From NCBI RefSeq assembly GCF_964253035.1, contig NZ_CAXUQL020000001.1, positions 3,720,001-3,784,000 on the forward strand: a DNA stretch of 64,000 bases. The letters run 5' to 3'. The notes under the pieces were generated by a model, which searched no databases, had not been told where the DNA came from, and saw only the letters and a program-made list of their open reading frames with translations. Numbering within the stretch: position 1 is the first letter of the stretch; every line of letters starts with the position of its first letter. Shown here one piece after another: positions 25,285 to 35,181 of the stretch. Both the position numbers and the translations under genes were made by a program. This DNA comes from Pseudorhodoferax sp032153935. GTDB lineage: Bacteria > Pseudomonadota > Gammaproteobacteria > Burkholderiales > Burkholderiaceae_C.

Positions 25285-26534
25285 ACACCGAAACCGCCGA
25301 AAAGCCTTTCCTGATCGTCGGCAGCGGCACCGAGACCGTGGCGCCGGGCCTGCACATCCTGCGCGGCCAGGGCCAGTCCTTCGTGGCCGAGACCGACGCC
25401 GGCCTGGTCGTCGTCGACACCGGGCCGGGCGGCGCGGTCACGCAGGGCATGGTGGAGGCCGTGCGGCAGCTGTCCGACGCGCCGCTGCACGCGCTGTGCT
25501 TCGGCCATGGCCACATCGGCTACAACGCCGGCCTGCCGCAGTGGCTGGCCCATGCGGCCGCGCGCGGCGAACCGCCGCCGCGCGTGATCGCGCACCGCAA
25601 CGTGCGCCGCCGCCTGGCGCGCTACCGCGAGACGCATGCGCTGCAGCAGCGCATGGCCGAGATCCAGTTCAGGCGGCGGCCGGGCTTCTTCGAGCACCGC
25701 ATGCCGATGCACGAGCCGACCGAGACCTTCGACGAGCTGCTGGTGGTGGGCCAGGGCGCGCAGCGCGTGGAGCTGCGCTGGGCGCCCTCGGAGACCGACG
25801 ACGCGATCGCGCTGTGGAGCCCGGCGCAGCGCGTGCTGTACGGCGGCGCGGCGCTGATCGACTCGATCCCCAACATCGGCACGCCGTTCCGCACGCTGCG
25901 CGACACGGTACGCTGGGCCGACACGCTGGAGACGCTGGCCGCCCTGGGCGCGCGGCTGGCGGTGCGCGAGTTCGGCCCCACCATCGAGGGCGAGGCGCAG
26001 GTGCGGCAGGTGCTCTCGCACACGGCCAAGGCGCTGCGCTGGCTGCGCGCCGAGGTGGTGCGGGGCCTGAACGAGGGCCTGGGCGAGCGCGAACTGCTGG
26101 CGCGCATCCGTTTTCCGGACGAGCTGTTCGGCGTGCCCTGGATGAAGCCCTCCTACGGCGACCCCAGCTACATCGTGCGCGACATCTACCGTTCGGAGAA
26201 CGGCTGGTGGGACCGCAACCCGACCTCGCTGCACCCGGAGCCGCCCGAGGCCGTGGGCCAGGCCGTGGCCGATGCGATCGCCGACAAGGGCGCCGTGGTC
26301 CGCCAGGCCCGCGCGCTGGCCGCCCAGGGCCGCACGCAGCTGGCGCTGCACGTGATCGACCTGCTGGCCACGGCCGGCGGCGATGCGCCCGAGATAGGGG
26401 AGGCACGCGCGCTCAAGGCCGGCTGGCTGCGTGCGCGGGCGGCCCAGGTGGAGAGCTATGTGTCGCGCAACCTGTACCAGGTCAGCGCCGACATGCTCGA
26501 GCAAGGCACACAGGCAAGGTTCAGCATCCGATGA
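25281..26534 (+). CDS. Alkylsulfatase-like metallo-beta-lactamase-fold protein with degenerate metal site
   Basis: A 417-aa protein with the order of the type III alkylsulfatases: MBL domain (residues about 15-250), then the helical dimerisation part with SYIVRDIYRSENGWWDRNPT and HPEPPEA, and an ALHVIDLLA stretch. The MBL metal motif HxHxDH is HGHIGY here, lacking the Asp and third His; SETDD keeps one acidic ligand, but the later His region reads FGPTIEG. The usual two-zinc site therefore cannot form as known. It could bind one metal, use another chemistry or be non-catalytic. No signal peptide. ATGA overlap with the DUF1254 gene upstream. Confidence 0.78.
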   Translation: MNTETAEKPFLIVGSGTETVAPGLHILRGQGQSFVAETDAGLVVVDTGPGGAVTQGMVEAVRQLSDAPLHALCFGHGHIGYNAGLPQWLAHAAARGEPPPRVIAHRNVRRRLARYRETHALQQRMAEIQFRRRPGFFEHRMPMHEPTETFDELLVVGQGAQRVELRWAPSETDDAIALWSPAQRVLYGGAALIDSIPNIGTPFRTLRDTVRWADTLETLAALGARLAVREFGPTIEGEAQVRQVLSHTAKALRWLRAEVVRGLNEGLGERELLARIRFPDELFGVPWMKPSYGDPSYIVRDIYRSENGWWDRNPTSLHPEPPEAVGQAVADAIADKGAVVRQARALAAQGRTQLALHVIDLLATAGGDAPEIGEARALKAGWLRARAAQVESYVSRNLYQVSADMLEQGTQARFSIR

Positions 26535-26557
26535 ACATCCAGATGAGGAGACAAACC

Positions 26558-27538
26558 ATGCACCGTTGGTTCATGCGCTGCGCGCCACTGGTGGTGGCCG
26601 TCTGCGGGGCGCTGCTGCCGCAAGCCTGGGCAGCCGAGGCCTACCCCGACAAGCCCGTCACGCTGGTGGTGCCGACCGCCGCGGCCGGCGGCACCGACAC
26701 CATCGCGCGCGTGATCGCAGATGCGCTGGGCCGGCGCCTGGGCCAGAGCTTCGTGGTCGACAACCGGCCCGGCGCCAACGGCATCCTGGGCGTGGAGGCC
26801 GGCGCGCGCGCCGCACCCGACGGCTACCGGCTGCTGTTCACCTACGCGGCCTCGGTGGTGGTCAACCCCAGCCTGTACCGCAAGCTGCCCTTCGACCCGC
26901 AGAAGGACCTGGTTCCCATCGCCCAGGTCGGCCGTGGCGGCAACCTGCTGCTGGTGCGCAAGGACCTGCCGGTCACGACGCTGCAGGAGTTCGTGGACTA
27001 CGCCCGGGCGCGGCCCGACAAGCTCAGCTATTGCTCGTGGGGCGCGGGCTCGGGCGGCCACCTGGCGATGGAGAGCCTGAAGAAGCAGGCCGGCATCGTG
27101 ATGGTCCACGTGCCCTACAAGGGCAGCAGCCCCTGCGTGAACGACCTGATCGGCGGGCAGGTGGACGCGGCGTTCGCGGACACCTCTTCGACGGTGGAGA
27201 TCGTGCGCGCCGGCCGGCTGAAGGCGCTGGCCAACAGCGGGCCCTCGCGCCTGCCCATGCTGCCGGACGTGCCGACCATGACCGAGGCCGGGTTTCCGTT
27301 CCACAACTACGCTTGGTACGGGCTGTTTGCGCCAGCGAAGACGCCGCCTGCGGTCGTGCACAAGCTCAACGAGGCGGTCAACGCAGCGCTGCAGGACCGG
27401 GCCGTGGTGCAGCGCATGCGCGAGCTGAACTTCAACGACCTGCCGCAGACCACGCCCGGGCAGTTCGGCGCGACCATCGCGCAGGACCTGCGCGATTGGG
27501 CCGCACTCGTGAAGTCGATCGGCCTGCAGCTGGAATAA
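26558..27538 (+). CDS. Bug/TctC-family periplasmic solute receptor
   Basis: A 326-aa secreted receptor. I chose ATG 26558 because GAGGAG (26545-26550) is ideally placed; an upstream ATG at 26531 overlaps the previous stop but adds only nine residues before the signal peptide. Mature start near AEAYPDKPVTLVVPTAAAGG. Family marks: GQSFVVDNRPGANGILGVEA, KLPFDPQKDLVPIAQVG, HVPYKGSSPCVNDLIGGQV. Last gene of the porin/DUF1254 operon, facing vanB with a 3-bp gap. Confidence 0.88.
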   Translation: MHRWFMRCAPLVVAVCGALLPQAWAAEAYPDKPVTLVVPTAAAGGTDTIARVIADALGRRLGQSFVVDNRPGANGILGVEAGARAAPDGYRLLFTYAASVVVNPSLYRKLPFDPQKDLVPIAQVGRGGNLLLVRKDLPVTTLQEFVDYARARPDKLSYCSWGAGSGGHLAMESLKKQAGIVMVHVPYKGSSPCVNDLIGGQVDAAFADTSSTVEIVRAGRLKALANSGPSRLPMLPDVPTMTEAGFPFHNYAWYGLFAPAKTPPAVVHKLNEAVNAALQDRAVVQRMRELNFNDLPQTTPGQFGATIAQDLRDWAALVKSIGLQLE

Positions 27539-27541
27539 GGG

Positions 27542-28498
27542 CTACAGGTCCAGCTCCAGCACCGCGCTCTTCGCACGCGAGCAGCAGGGCGTGAACTGGT
27601 CGTTTGCAGCCTTTTCCTCATCGGTGAAGTACAGGTCGCGGTGCTCGCACTCGCCCTCCAGCACGCGCGTGACGCAGGTGCCGCAGACGCCTTGCTCGCA
27701 CGAGGTCAGGATCTCGATGCCGTGGGCGAGCAGGGCCTGCACCACGCTCTGGTCCTTGGCAACGGTGACGCTCTGGCCGCTGCTGGCGATGCGCACCTCG
27801 AAGCTGCCGTCGCCGCTGGTGTCCTGTGGCGCCGCGCCGAAGTACTCGAGGTGGACGTTGGCCTTGTCCCAGCCCTGGGTGTTGGCCGTGCCGACCACGT
27901 GGTCGATGAAGCCGGTCGGGCCGCAGACGTAGACATGGGTGCTGGCCGCGGGCGCGGCCAGCAGGCTGGCGGCATCGAGCTTCTGCTCGGCCTCGCCGTC
28001 GTCGAAGTGCAAGTGCACGCGCTGCGCCCAGGGCGCGGCCGCGATCTCGGCGCGGAAGGCCATGCGCTCTGCCGAGCGCGCGCAGTAGTGCAGTTCGAAA
28101 TCGGCCCCCAGCGTCGCGAGGCGCTGCGCCATGCAGAGAAGCGGCGTGACGCCGATGCCACCGGCCAGGAGCAGCGTGCGCTCGGCGCGCACCAGCGGGA
28201 AGTGGTTGCGCGGCGTGCTGATGGTCAGCAGGTCGCCTTCCTTGACCTGCTCGTGCATGCCCTGCGAGCCGCCGCGCGAGGCGGCGTCGCGCAGCACGGC
28301 GATGCGGTAGCGGTGCGATTCCTGGTCGTCGTTGCACAGCGAGTACTGGCGCGTGAGGCCCCCCGGCACCTGCACATCGATGTGCGAGCCCGCACCGAAG
28401 GCCGGCAGCGGGCCGCCGTCAACGCGCGCGAGTTCGAAGCTGGCGATGTCCTGCGCCTCCTGCGTCTTGCGCAGGACCTTGACGGTGAGCTGGTCCAT
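27542..28498 (-). CDS. vanB: Vanillate O-demethylase reductase, VanB
   Basis: A 318-aa phthalate-dioxygenase-reductase-type protein: N-terminal FMN domain (QYSLCNDDQESHRYRIAV), NAD domain (LLLAGGIGVTPLLCMAQ, YVCGPTGFIDHV) and a C-terminal plant-type [2Fe-2S] ferredoxin (CEQGVCGTC, then CC near FTPCCSR). It moves electrons from NADH to VanA. It starts one base after the vanA stop region, translationally linked to it. Confidence 0.92.
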   Translation of the reverse strand: MDQLTVKVLRKTQEAQDIASFELARVDGGPLPAFGAGSHIDVQVPGGLTRQYSLCNDDQESHRYRIAVLRDAASRGGSQGMHEQVKEGDLLTISTPRNHFPLVRAERTLLLAGGIGVTPLLCMAQRLATLGADFELHYCARSAERMAFRAEIAAAPWAQRVHLHFDDGEAEQKLDAASLLAAPAASTHVYVCGPTGFIDHVVGTANTQGWDKANVHLEYFGAAPQDTSGDGSFEVRIASSGQSVTVAKDQSVVQALLAHGIEILTSCEQGVCGTCVTRVLEGECEHRDLYFTDEEKAANDQFTPCCSRAKSAVLELDL

Positions 28499-28499
28499 C

Positions 28500-29552
28500 T
28501 CAGGCGGCCTGTGCGACGGGGGCCGTTGCCTGCTCCGCGGCGATCATCTTGTCGAGCAGCTTGCGCGACTGCACGCCGCCCGCGTCGATGTTGAGCATCA
28601 GCAGCCGGCGCCCGGGGTGCAGCAGCATGTTGGCCTGCTGAGCCTCCAGCACGGCCGTGTCTTCGGCGAACACCTTGGCCTGGCCCTCGCGGATCTGCGC
28701 CGTGAGCGCCTTGTCCTTCACGTTGAAGTTGCGCGCCATGCCCCAGAAGTACCAGTGCGAGGTGGCGGTCTCGGGCGTGATGAAGTCCACCACGATGCTG
28801 TAGACCTTCTGCTCCGCTGGCGCGTGGTAGCCGCCCTGGCCCGCCAGCGCCACGCCGACCTCGATCATGATGTGGCTGGGCGGCGTGAAGCGGCAGACCT
28901 GCCAGCGGTCCACGGGCTGGTCGTCGGGCAGGTGGTTGCCGCGCAGGTTGGCGCGCCAGAAGGGCGGGGCCATCACGCCGTCCATGAAGCGGCTCGTGAC
29001 GACCTGGCCGTTCTCCACCTTGGTCGTGACCGGCGTCTCGTCGATCTCCTTCTGGCCGATGCTGCTGGCGTGCACGTAGGTCTCGTGCGTGAGGTCCATC
29101 AGGTTGTCGATCATGAGCCGGTAGTCGGCCTGGATGTGGTACAGGCCGCCGCCGTAGGCCCAGTCGGGGTTCTCGGCCCATTCGAGGTGGTGGATGGTGG
29201 CCGGATCGGCCAGCGCGGCGTCGCCAGGCCAGACCCAGATGAAGCCGTAGCGCTCGACCACCGGGAAGGCGCGGATCTTCGGGAACCCTGCCGTGCGCTG
29301 GCCGGGCATGGAGACGGTCTTGCCGTCGCAGCCCATCACGAGGCCGTGGTAGCCGCAGACCAGCTGGCCTTCGCAGACGCTGCCCAGCGAAAGCCTGGCG
29401 CCGCGGTGCGGGCAGAAATCCTCCAGCGCGGCGACCTGGCCGTCGGCGCCGCGGTAGAACACGATGTGCTCGCCGCAGATCTGGCGGCCCAGGGGTTTGG
29501 CGTCGATTTCGTCGGGCGTGCAGGCGACGTACCAGGTATTGCGCGGGAACAT
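28500..29552 (-). CDS. vanA: Vanillate O-demethylase oxygenase, VanA
   Basis: A 350-aa Rieske oxygenase that demethylates vanillate to protocatechuate and formaldehyde. MFPRNTWYVACTPDEI starts the protein as in known VanA. Rieske ligands: CPHRGARLSLG and CGYHGL; mononuclear iron ligands in NLMDLTHETYVH. Further VanA blocks are GFIWVWPGD, IHHLEWAENP and SSIGQKEIDETP. The ATG at 29552 has GGAGA eight bases upstream; the frame's earlier start adds seven residues without family support. Divergent from vanR. Its product feeds the pmd locus at the end of the window. Confidence 0.94.
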   Translation of the reverse strand: MFPRNTWYVACTPDEIDAKPLGRQICGEHIVFYRGADGQVAALEDFCPHRGARLSLGSVCEGQLVCGYHGLVMGCDGKTVSMPGQRTAGFPKIRAFPVVERYGFIWVWPGDAALADPATIHHLEWAENPDWAYGGGLYHIQADYRLMIDNLMDLTHETYVHASSIGQKEIDETPVTTKVENGQVVTSRFMDGVMAPPFWRANLRGNHLPDDQPVDRWQVCRFTPPSHIMIEVGVALAGQGGYHAPAEQKVYSIVVDFITPETATSHWYFWGMARNFNVKDKALTAQIREGQAKVFAEDTAVLEAQQANMLLHPGRRLLMLNIDAGGVQSRKLLDKMIAAEQATAPVAQAA

Positions 29553-29587
29553 GCGGGTCTCCGTGGGGTGCAAATAATTAGGGTTGC

Positions 29588-29660
29588 AATGTATACCGAG
29601 TTAAGAGAATTGGCGTAAAAATGGCTGGATCAGAGCGAATTACTCGGATGAATGTATACA
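29588..29660. promoter_or_regulatory. vanA-vanR intergenic operator candidates (repeated AATGTATAC)
   Basis: AATGTATAC occurs at 29588-29596 and again at 29651-29659, 63 bp apart, each followed or preceded by CCGAGT/ACTCGG (29597-29602 and 29642-29647). The second copy overlaps the likely vanR start codon. AT-rich sequence between (AAATAATTAGGG) fits promoter elements. A GntR-family VanR dimer bound at both would repress both directions. Confidence 0.5.
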
Positions 29661-30493
29661 TAGACCCCGATGGACGCGAGGCCGTCGATGCTGGCGGATC
29701 GCAGTCGCTGCGTGCCCAGCTGCGGCTGCGCGAGCTGATCCTGGCCGGCGAGCTGGCGCCCGGCGCGCGCATCGCCGAGGTGGCGCTGGTCGAGCGCATC
29801 GGCGTGTCGCGCACGCCGATCCGCGCCGCCTTGTTGCGGCTGGAGCAGGAGGGTTTGTTGCAGGCGCTGCCCGGCGGCGGCTACGCCGTGCGCGTGTTCT
29901 CCGAGCGCGAGGTGGCTGATGCGATCGAACTGCGCGGCACGCTGGAAGGCCTGTCGGCGCGGCTGGCGGCCGAGCGTGGCGCGCCGGCCGAGGCGCTGGC
30001 GCAGGCCGGCGCGGCGCTCGACGCCATCGACGCGGTGCTGCGCCACAGCGCGCTCGACGATGCGCAGTGGCAGTGCTACGTGGCGGCGAACGAGCTGTTC
30101 CACCACCTGCTGCACGGCATGGCCGGCAGCGACGTGCTGGCCCGCGAACTCGAGCGCGTGGTGCGCCTGCCGTTCGCCTCGCCCTCGGCCTTCGTGGTGC
30201 AGCAGGCCCATGCGCCGCAGGCGCGCGACATGCTGATCGTGGCGCAGGACCAGCACCGCCAGGTGCTGGACGCCATCGCACGGCGCGAGGGCGCGCGCGC
30301 CGAGGCCATCCTGCGCGAGCACGCGCGCATCGCCCAGCGCAACCTGCGCGAGGCCATGGCCGCGCCGCTGCCGGGCCGCGCGCCGGGCGTGCGGCTGGTG
30401 GTGCCCGAGGCCGCGCCGTCCGATGCCGTTGCCGAGCCGCCCCCCACACCACGGCGCCGCGGTAGGCCACGCAAAGACGCCGCCGCGGGGTGA
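29648..30493 (+). CDS. vanR: GntR/FCD-family regulator, VanR
   Basis: About 281 aa. N-terminal winged helix (RLRELILAGELAPGARIAEV, RIGVSRTPIRAALLRLEQEG) followed by an all-helical FCD ligand domain (EVADAIELRGTLEGL, then metal-type His residues in NELFHHLLHG and QDQHRQVLDAI). It ends in a basic AT-hook-like tail (RRRGRPRKD). I prefer ATG 29648; a start at 29621 would add nine residues. Divergent position to vanAB is that of VanR, a vanillate-responsive repressor. Confidence 0.85.
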   Translation: MNVYIDPDGREAVDAGGSQSLRAQLRLRELILAGELAPGARIAEVALVERIGVSRTPIRAALLRLEQEGLLQALPGGGYAVRVFSEREVADAIELRGTLEGLSARLAAERGAPAEALAQAGAALDAIDAVLRHSALDDAQWQCYVAANELFHHLLHGMAGSDVLARELERVVRLPFASPSAFVVQQAHAPQARDMLIVAQDQHRQVLDAIARREGARAEAILREHARIAQRNLREAMAAPLPGRAPGVRLVVPEAAPSDAVAEPPPTPRRRGRPRKDAAAG

Positions 30494-30564
30494 AGCTAAC
30501 GCACAATGCGCGACCAAAAGCGGCGCTGGAACCGTTCGATTTTGAGACCAATGAAGGAGATGAC

Positions 30565-31749
30565 ATGCAAGCACCCACGACCCGCCGCAAGGCGCTGACC
30601 CTGGCCACGGCCGCCGCGCTGGCCGGGCTGGCCGTCCCGGCCATGGCCCAGGACAACGTGTTCAAGATCGGCCTGGTCCTGCCCATGACCGGGCAGCAGG
30701 CCACGACGGGCCGGCAGATCGAGGCGGCCGCCCGCCTGTACATGGCGCAGAACGGCGACACCGTGGCCGGCAAGAAGGTGCAGCTCATCGTCAAGGACGA
30801 CACCAGCCTGCCCGACCAGACGCGCCGCCTCGCGCAGGAGCTCATCGTCAACGACAAGGTCAACGTGCTGGCCGGCATGGGCATCACGCCCTCGGCCATG
30901 GCGGTGGCGCCGCTGGCCACGCAGAGCAAGACGCCGCTCGTGGTGATGGCCGCTGCCACCTCCAGCATCACCGAGGCCTCGCCCTATGTGGTGCGCACCA
31001 GCTTCACGCTGCCGCAGGCCTCGGTCGCGCTGGCCGATTGGGCGCCCAAGAACAACATCAAGACCGTGGTCTCGCTGGTCTCCGACTACGGCCCCGGCAT
31101 CGACGCCGAGAAGTTCTTCAACGCGCGCATGGTCAACAACGGCGGCAAGGTCATCGAGGCGCTGCGCGTGCCCATGCGCAACCCCGACTTCGCGCCCTTC
31201 CTGCAGAAGGTGCGTGACCTGAAGCCCGACGCGCTGTTCGTGTTCGTGCCCTCGGGCGCGGGCGCGGCCGTCATGAAGCAGTTCACCGAGCGCGGCATGG
31301 ACAAGGCCGGCATCAAGCTGATCGGCACCGGCGACGTGACCGACGACGACCAGCTCAACGACATGGGCGACAGCGTGCTGGGCGTGGTCACCTCGCACCA
31401 CTACTCGGCTGCGCACCCGTCGGAGCTCAACAAGAAGTTCGTCGACGCCTTCCAAAAGGCCAACAAGAACCTGCGGCCCAACTTCATGGCCGTGGGTGGC
31501 TACGACGGCATGCGCGTGATCTACGAGGCGCTCAAGACCACCAAGGGTGCCGGCGGCGGCGATGCGCTGCTGGCCGCGATGAAGGGCCAGATCTTCGAGA
31601 GCCCGCGCGGCAAGATCTACATCGACGCGCAGACGCGCGACATCGTGCAGGACATCTACCTGCGCAAGGTCGAGAAGAAGGACGGCCAGCTGTTCAACGT
31701 GGAGTTTGACGTCATCAAGGACGTCAAGGACCCGGGTAAAGCCAAGTAA
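30565..31749 (+). CDS. livK: ABC importer periplasmic binding protein, LivK-type (second system)
   Basis: A 394-aa periplasmic receptor. A Tat-like/Sec signal is visible (TTRRKALTLATAAALAGLAV, cleavage after AMA). Receptor marks: IGLVLPMTGQQATTGRQIEA, AGMGITPSAMAVAPLA, SDYGPGIDAEKFF, FVPSGAGAAVMKQF, VGGYDGMRVIYEAL. Start chosen at 30565 with AAGGAGA in front; the frame upstream is leader. First gene of the second Liv operon, followed by a hairpin-T terminator. Placed next to vanAB-vanR, it may take up vanillate or related aromatic acids. Confidence 0.9.
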   Translation: MQAPTTRRKALTLATAAALAGLAVPAMAQDNVFKIGLVLPMTGQQATTGRQIEAAARLYMAQNGDTVAGKKVQLIVKDDTSLPDQTRRLAQELIVNDKVNVLAGMGITPSAMAVAPLATQSKTPLVVMAAATSSITEASPYVVRTSFTLPQASVALADWAPKNNIKTVVSLVSDYGPGIDAEKFFNARMVNNGGKVIEALRVPMRNPDFAPFLQKVRDLKPDALFVFVPSGAGAAVMKQFTERGMDKAGIKLIGTGDVTDDDQLNDMGDSVLGVVTSHHYSAAHPSELNKKFVDAFQKANKNLRPNFMAVGGYDGMRVIYEALKTTKGAGGGDALLAAMKGQIFESPRGKIYIDAQTRDIVQDIYLRKVEKKDGQLFNVEFDVIKDVKDPGKAK

Positions 31750-31767
31750 GCCGCGGCTGGGCGCACG

Positions 31768-31789
31768 GGCGGCAGCCTGCCGCCTTTTT
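31768..31789 (+). terminator. Intrinsic (attenuating) terminator between livK and livH
   Basis: GGCGGC-AGCCT-GCCGCC (31768-31784) is followed directly by TTTTT (31785-31789). Located 19 bp after the binding-protein stop and 12 bp before livH; partial termination would keep receptor in excess over membrane subunits. Confidence 0.7.
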
Positions 31790-31800
31790 CCTCGCATTCC

Positions 31801-32673
31801 ATGCTGACCATCCTCTTTGACGGCATCGCCTACGGCATGCTGCTGTTCATCCTGGCCGTAGGCCTGGCCGTGACGATGGGGCTGATGAACTTCATCAACC
31901 TCGCGCACGGTGCCTTCGCCATGGTGGGCGGCTACACCACGGTGCTGCTGATGCAGCGCGCAGGCTGGCCGTTCCTGGCCTGTCTGCCGCTGGCCTTCCT
32001 CGTGCCCGCGCTGCTGGGCGCGGTGCTGGAGCGCACGCTGTACCGGCCGCTCTACCAGCGCCCGCACCTGGACCAGGTGCTGTTCTCCATCGGCCTCGTC
32101 TTCATGGCGGTGGCGGCGGTGGACTACTTCATCGGCTCCACGCAGCAGATCATGCAGCTGCCCGAATGGCTCAAGGGCCGCAGCGAGTTCGGCAGCGGCG
32201 CGCTCACGCTGGGCATGGGCCATTACCGGCTGTTCATCATCGTGGTCTGCGCCGTGCTCACGCTGGCCTTGCAGTACGTGCTGGCGTCCACGCGCTTCGG
32301 CAGCCGGCTGCGCGCGAGCGTGGACGACCAGCGTGTGGCGGCCGGCCTGGGCATCAACGTCAACGTCGTGTTCCTCGCCACCTTCGCGGTGGGCTCGGGC
32401 CTGGCGGGCCTGGGCGGTGCGCTGGGCGCCGAGGTGCTGGGGCTGGACCCGCAGTTCCCGCTCAAGTTCATGGTGTACTTTCTGATCGTCGTGGCCGTGG
32501 GCGGCACGGCGTCCATCACGGGGCCGCTGCTGGCCGCGTTGCTGCTGGGCGTGGCCGACGTGGCGGGCAAGTACTACATCCCCAAGATGGGGGCCTTCAT
32601 CGTCTACAGCCTCATGATCGTGATCCTGATCTGGCGGCCGCAAGGGCTGTTCGTGCGAAAGGGTGCGAAATGA
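31801..32673 (+). CDS. livH: Branched-chain-type ABC importer permease, LivH (second system)
   Basis: A 290-aa inner-membrane permease: FDGIAYGMLLFILAVGLAVT, MGLMNFINLAHGAFAMVGGY, RPHLDQVLFSIGLVFMAVA, RASVDDQRVAAGLGINV and IVILIWRPQGLFVRKG. Overlaps livM by ATGA. Sequence differs strongly from the first LivH at 11900, so the two importers are separate systems, not a recent duplication. Confidence 0.92.
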   Translation: MLTILFDGIAYGMLLFILAVGLAVTMGLMNFINLAHGAFAMVGGYTTVLLMQRAGWPFLACLPLAFLVPALLGAVLERTLYRPLYQRPHLDQVLFSIGLVFMAVAAVDYFIGSTQQIMQLPEWLKGRSEFGSGALTLGMGHYRLFIIVVCAVLTLALQYVLASTRFGSRLRASVDDQRVAAGLGINVNVVFLATFAVGSGLAGLGGALGAEVLGLDPQFPLKFMVYFLIVVAVGGTASITGPLLAALLLGVADVAGKYYIPKMGAFIVYSLMIVILIWRPQGLFVRKGAK

Positions 32674-33634
32674 ACGCACGTGCTTCGCTGCTCAACATCA
32701 GCCGCATGCGGCCCTGGGAGCCCGTGCTTTGGCTCATCGCCTTCGCCGCGCCGCTGCTGCTGCCCAGCAAGGCGCTGATCGTCAACGAGATCGCCATCGT
32801 CGCGCTGTTCGCGGTCTCGCTGGACCTGGTGCTGGGCTATGCCGGCGTCGTCTCGCTGGGCCATGCGGCCTTCTTCGGCATGGGCGCCTACTCGGCCGCG
32901 CTGTTCGCCAAGCACGTGATGCCCGATCCGCTCGCCGGCCTGGCCTTCGGCGTGGCCACGGCCACGCTGCTCGGGGCCGTGGGCTCGCTGACCGTGGTGC
33001 GCGGCACCGACCTCACGCGGCTCATGGTCACGCTGGGCGTGGGCCTGATCATGCTGGAGCTGGCCAACAAGCTGGACTGGCTGACCGGCGGCGCCGACGG
33101 CCTGCAAGGCGTGGTCATCGGCCCGGTGCTGGGACAGTTCGAGTTCGACCTGTATGGCAAGACGGCCGCCTGGTACTCGCTCACGGTGCTGCTGGTCTGC
33201 TTCGTGCTGGCGCGCCGGCTCGTGCATTCGCCGCTGGGCGCGAGCTTCAAGGCCATCCGCGACAACCGCTTGCGCGCGGGCGCCATCGGCATCCCGGTCA
33301 CAGCGCGCATCGCCACGGCCTACACCATCGCCGCCGCGCTGGCCGGCGCCTCGGGCGCGCTCCTGGCACAGACCACGGGCTTCGCCTCGCTGGACGTGTT
33401 CGACTTCCACCGTTCGGCCGACGTGATGCTGGTCCTGATCGTGGGCGGCACGGGCTGGCTGTACGGCGGCATCGCCGGGGCTGTCGTGTTCAAGATCATG
33501 TACGACGTGCTCGCGTCCATCACGCCGCAGTACTGGACCTTCTGGCTGGGCCTGTTCCTCGTGGTGCTGGTGCAGGTCGGACGCGACCGGCTGCTCAGGC
33601 CCTGGACCTGGTTCGGCAAGCGGGGAGGTGCCTG

Positions 33635-33635
<1 letters not shown>
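32670..33635 (+). CDS. livM: Branched-chain-type ABC importer permease, LivM (second system)
   Basis: A 321-aa permease with LivM blocks SLDLVLGYAGVVSLGHAAFF, GMGAYSAALFA, LGASFKAIRDNRLRAGAIG and ALAGASGALLAQT. Start at 32670 in the ATGA shared with livH; ends in TGATG with livG. Eight to nine hydrophobic segments. Confidence 0.91.
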
Positions 33636-34391
<756 letters not shown>

Positions 34392-34399
<8 letters not shown>

Positions 34400-35111
34400 G
34401 CTGCTGCAGATCGAGAACCTCAGCGCCGGCTACGGCGAGGCCGTGGTGCTGAGCGGCGTGAGCCTGTCGCTGCCCGAAGGCCAGACGCTGGCGCTGCTGG
34501 GCCGCAACGGGACGGGCAAGACCACGCTCATGAACACGCTGGCCGGTGCCACGCGCCAGCACGCGGGCAGCATCCGGCTCGGCGATGCCGTGCTGCACAA
34601 GCTGCCAGCGCACGAGCGGGCTGCAGCCGGCATCGGCTGGGTGCCGCAGGAGCGCAACATCTTCAAGTCGCTCACGGTGCACGAGAACCTGACGGCGGTG
34701 GCGCGACCGGCACGCGGCGGCGCGCCGCAGTGGACGCCCGAGCGCGTCTACCAGATGTTCCCGCGCCTCGCGGAGCGCAAAGGCAACCTGGGCACGCAGC
34801 TGTCCGGCGGCGAGCAGCAGATGCTGGCCGTGGGCCGCGCGCTGGTGCTGAACCCGCGCCTGCTGCTGCTGGACGAGCCCTTGGAAGGCCTGGCGCCCAT
34901 CATCGTGGAGGAGCTGCTCAAGGCCATCCGGCGCATCACGCGCGAGGAGGGCCTGTCGGCCATCATCGTCGAGCAGCATCCGCAGGCCATCCTGGCGATC
35001 TCCGACCGGGCGGCCGTGCTGGACCGCGGCAGCGTGGTGCACAGGTGCGGCGCGGCGGAGTTGCGGGCGCAGCCGGCGCTGCTGGACCAGCTGTTGGGCG
35101 TGGTGCGCTGA
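34392..35111 (+). CDS. livF: Branched-chain-type ABC importer ATPase, LivF (second system)
   Basis: A 239-aa ATPase: GRNGTGKTTLMNTLAG, GWVPQERNIFKSLTVHENL, LSGGEQQMLAVGRAL, LLLLDEPLEGLAP. The ATG at 34392 overlaps the livG stop; six in-frame codons further upstream are unlikely to be used. Last gene of the importer operon, 70 bp before the antitoxin gene. Confidence 0.92.
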
Positions 35112-35181
35112 CCAGGCCGTGGCTTGACAAAGTCTTCGCTTTGGCTCAACTCGATGCGTCGCAACTGCAACGCAATAAGCC

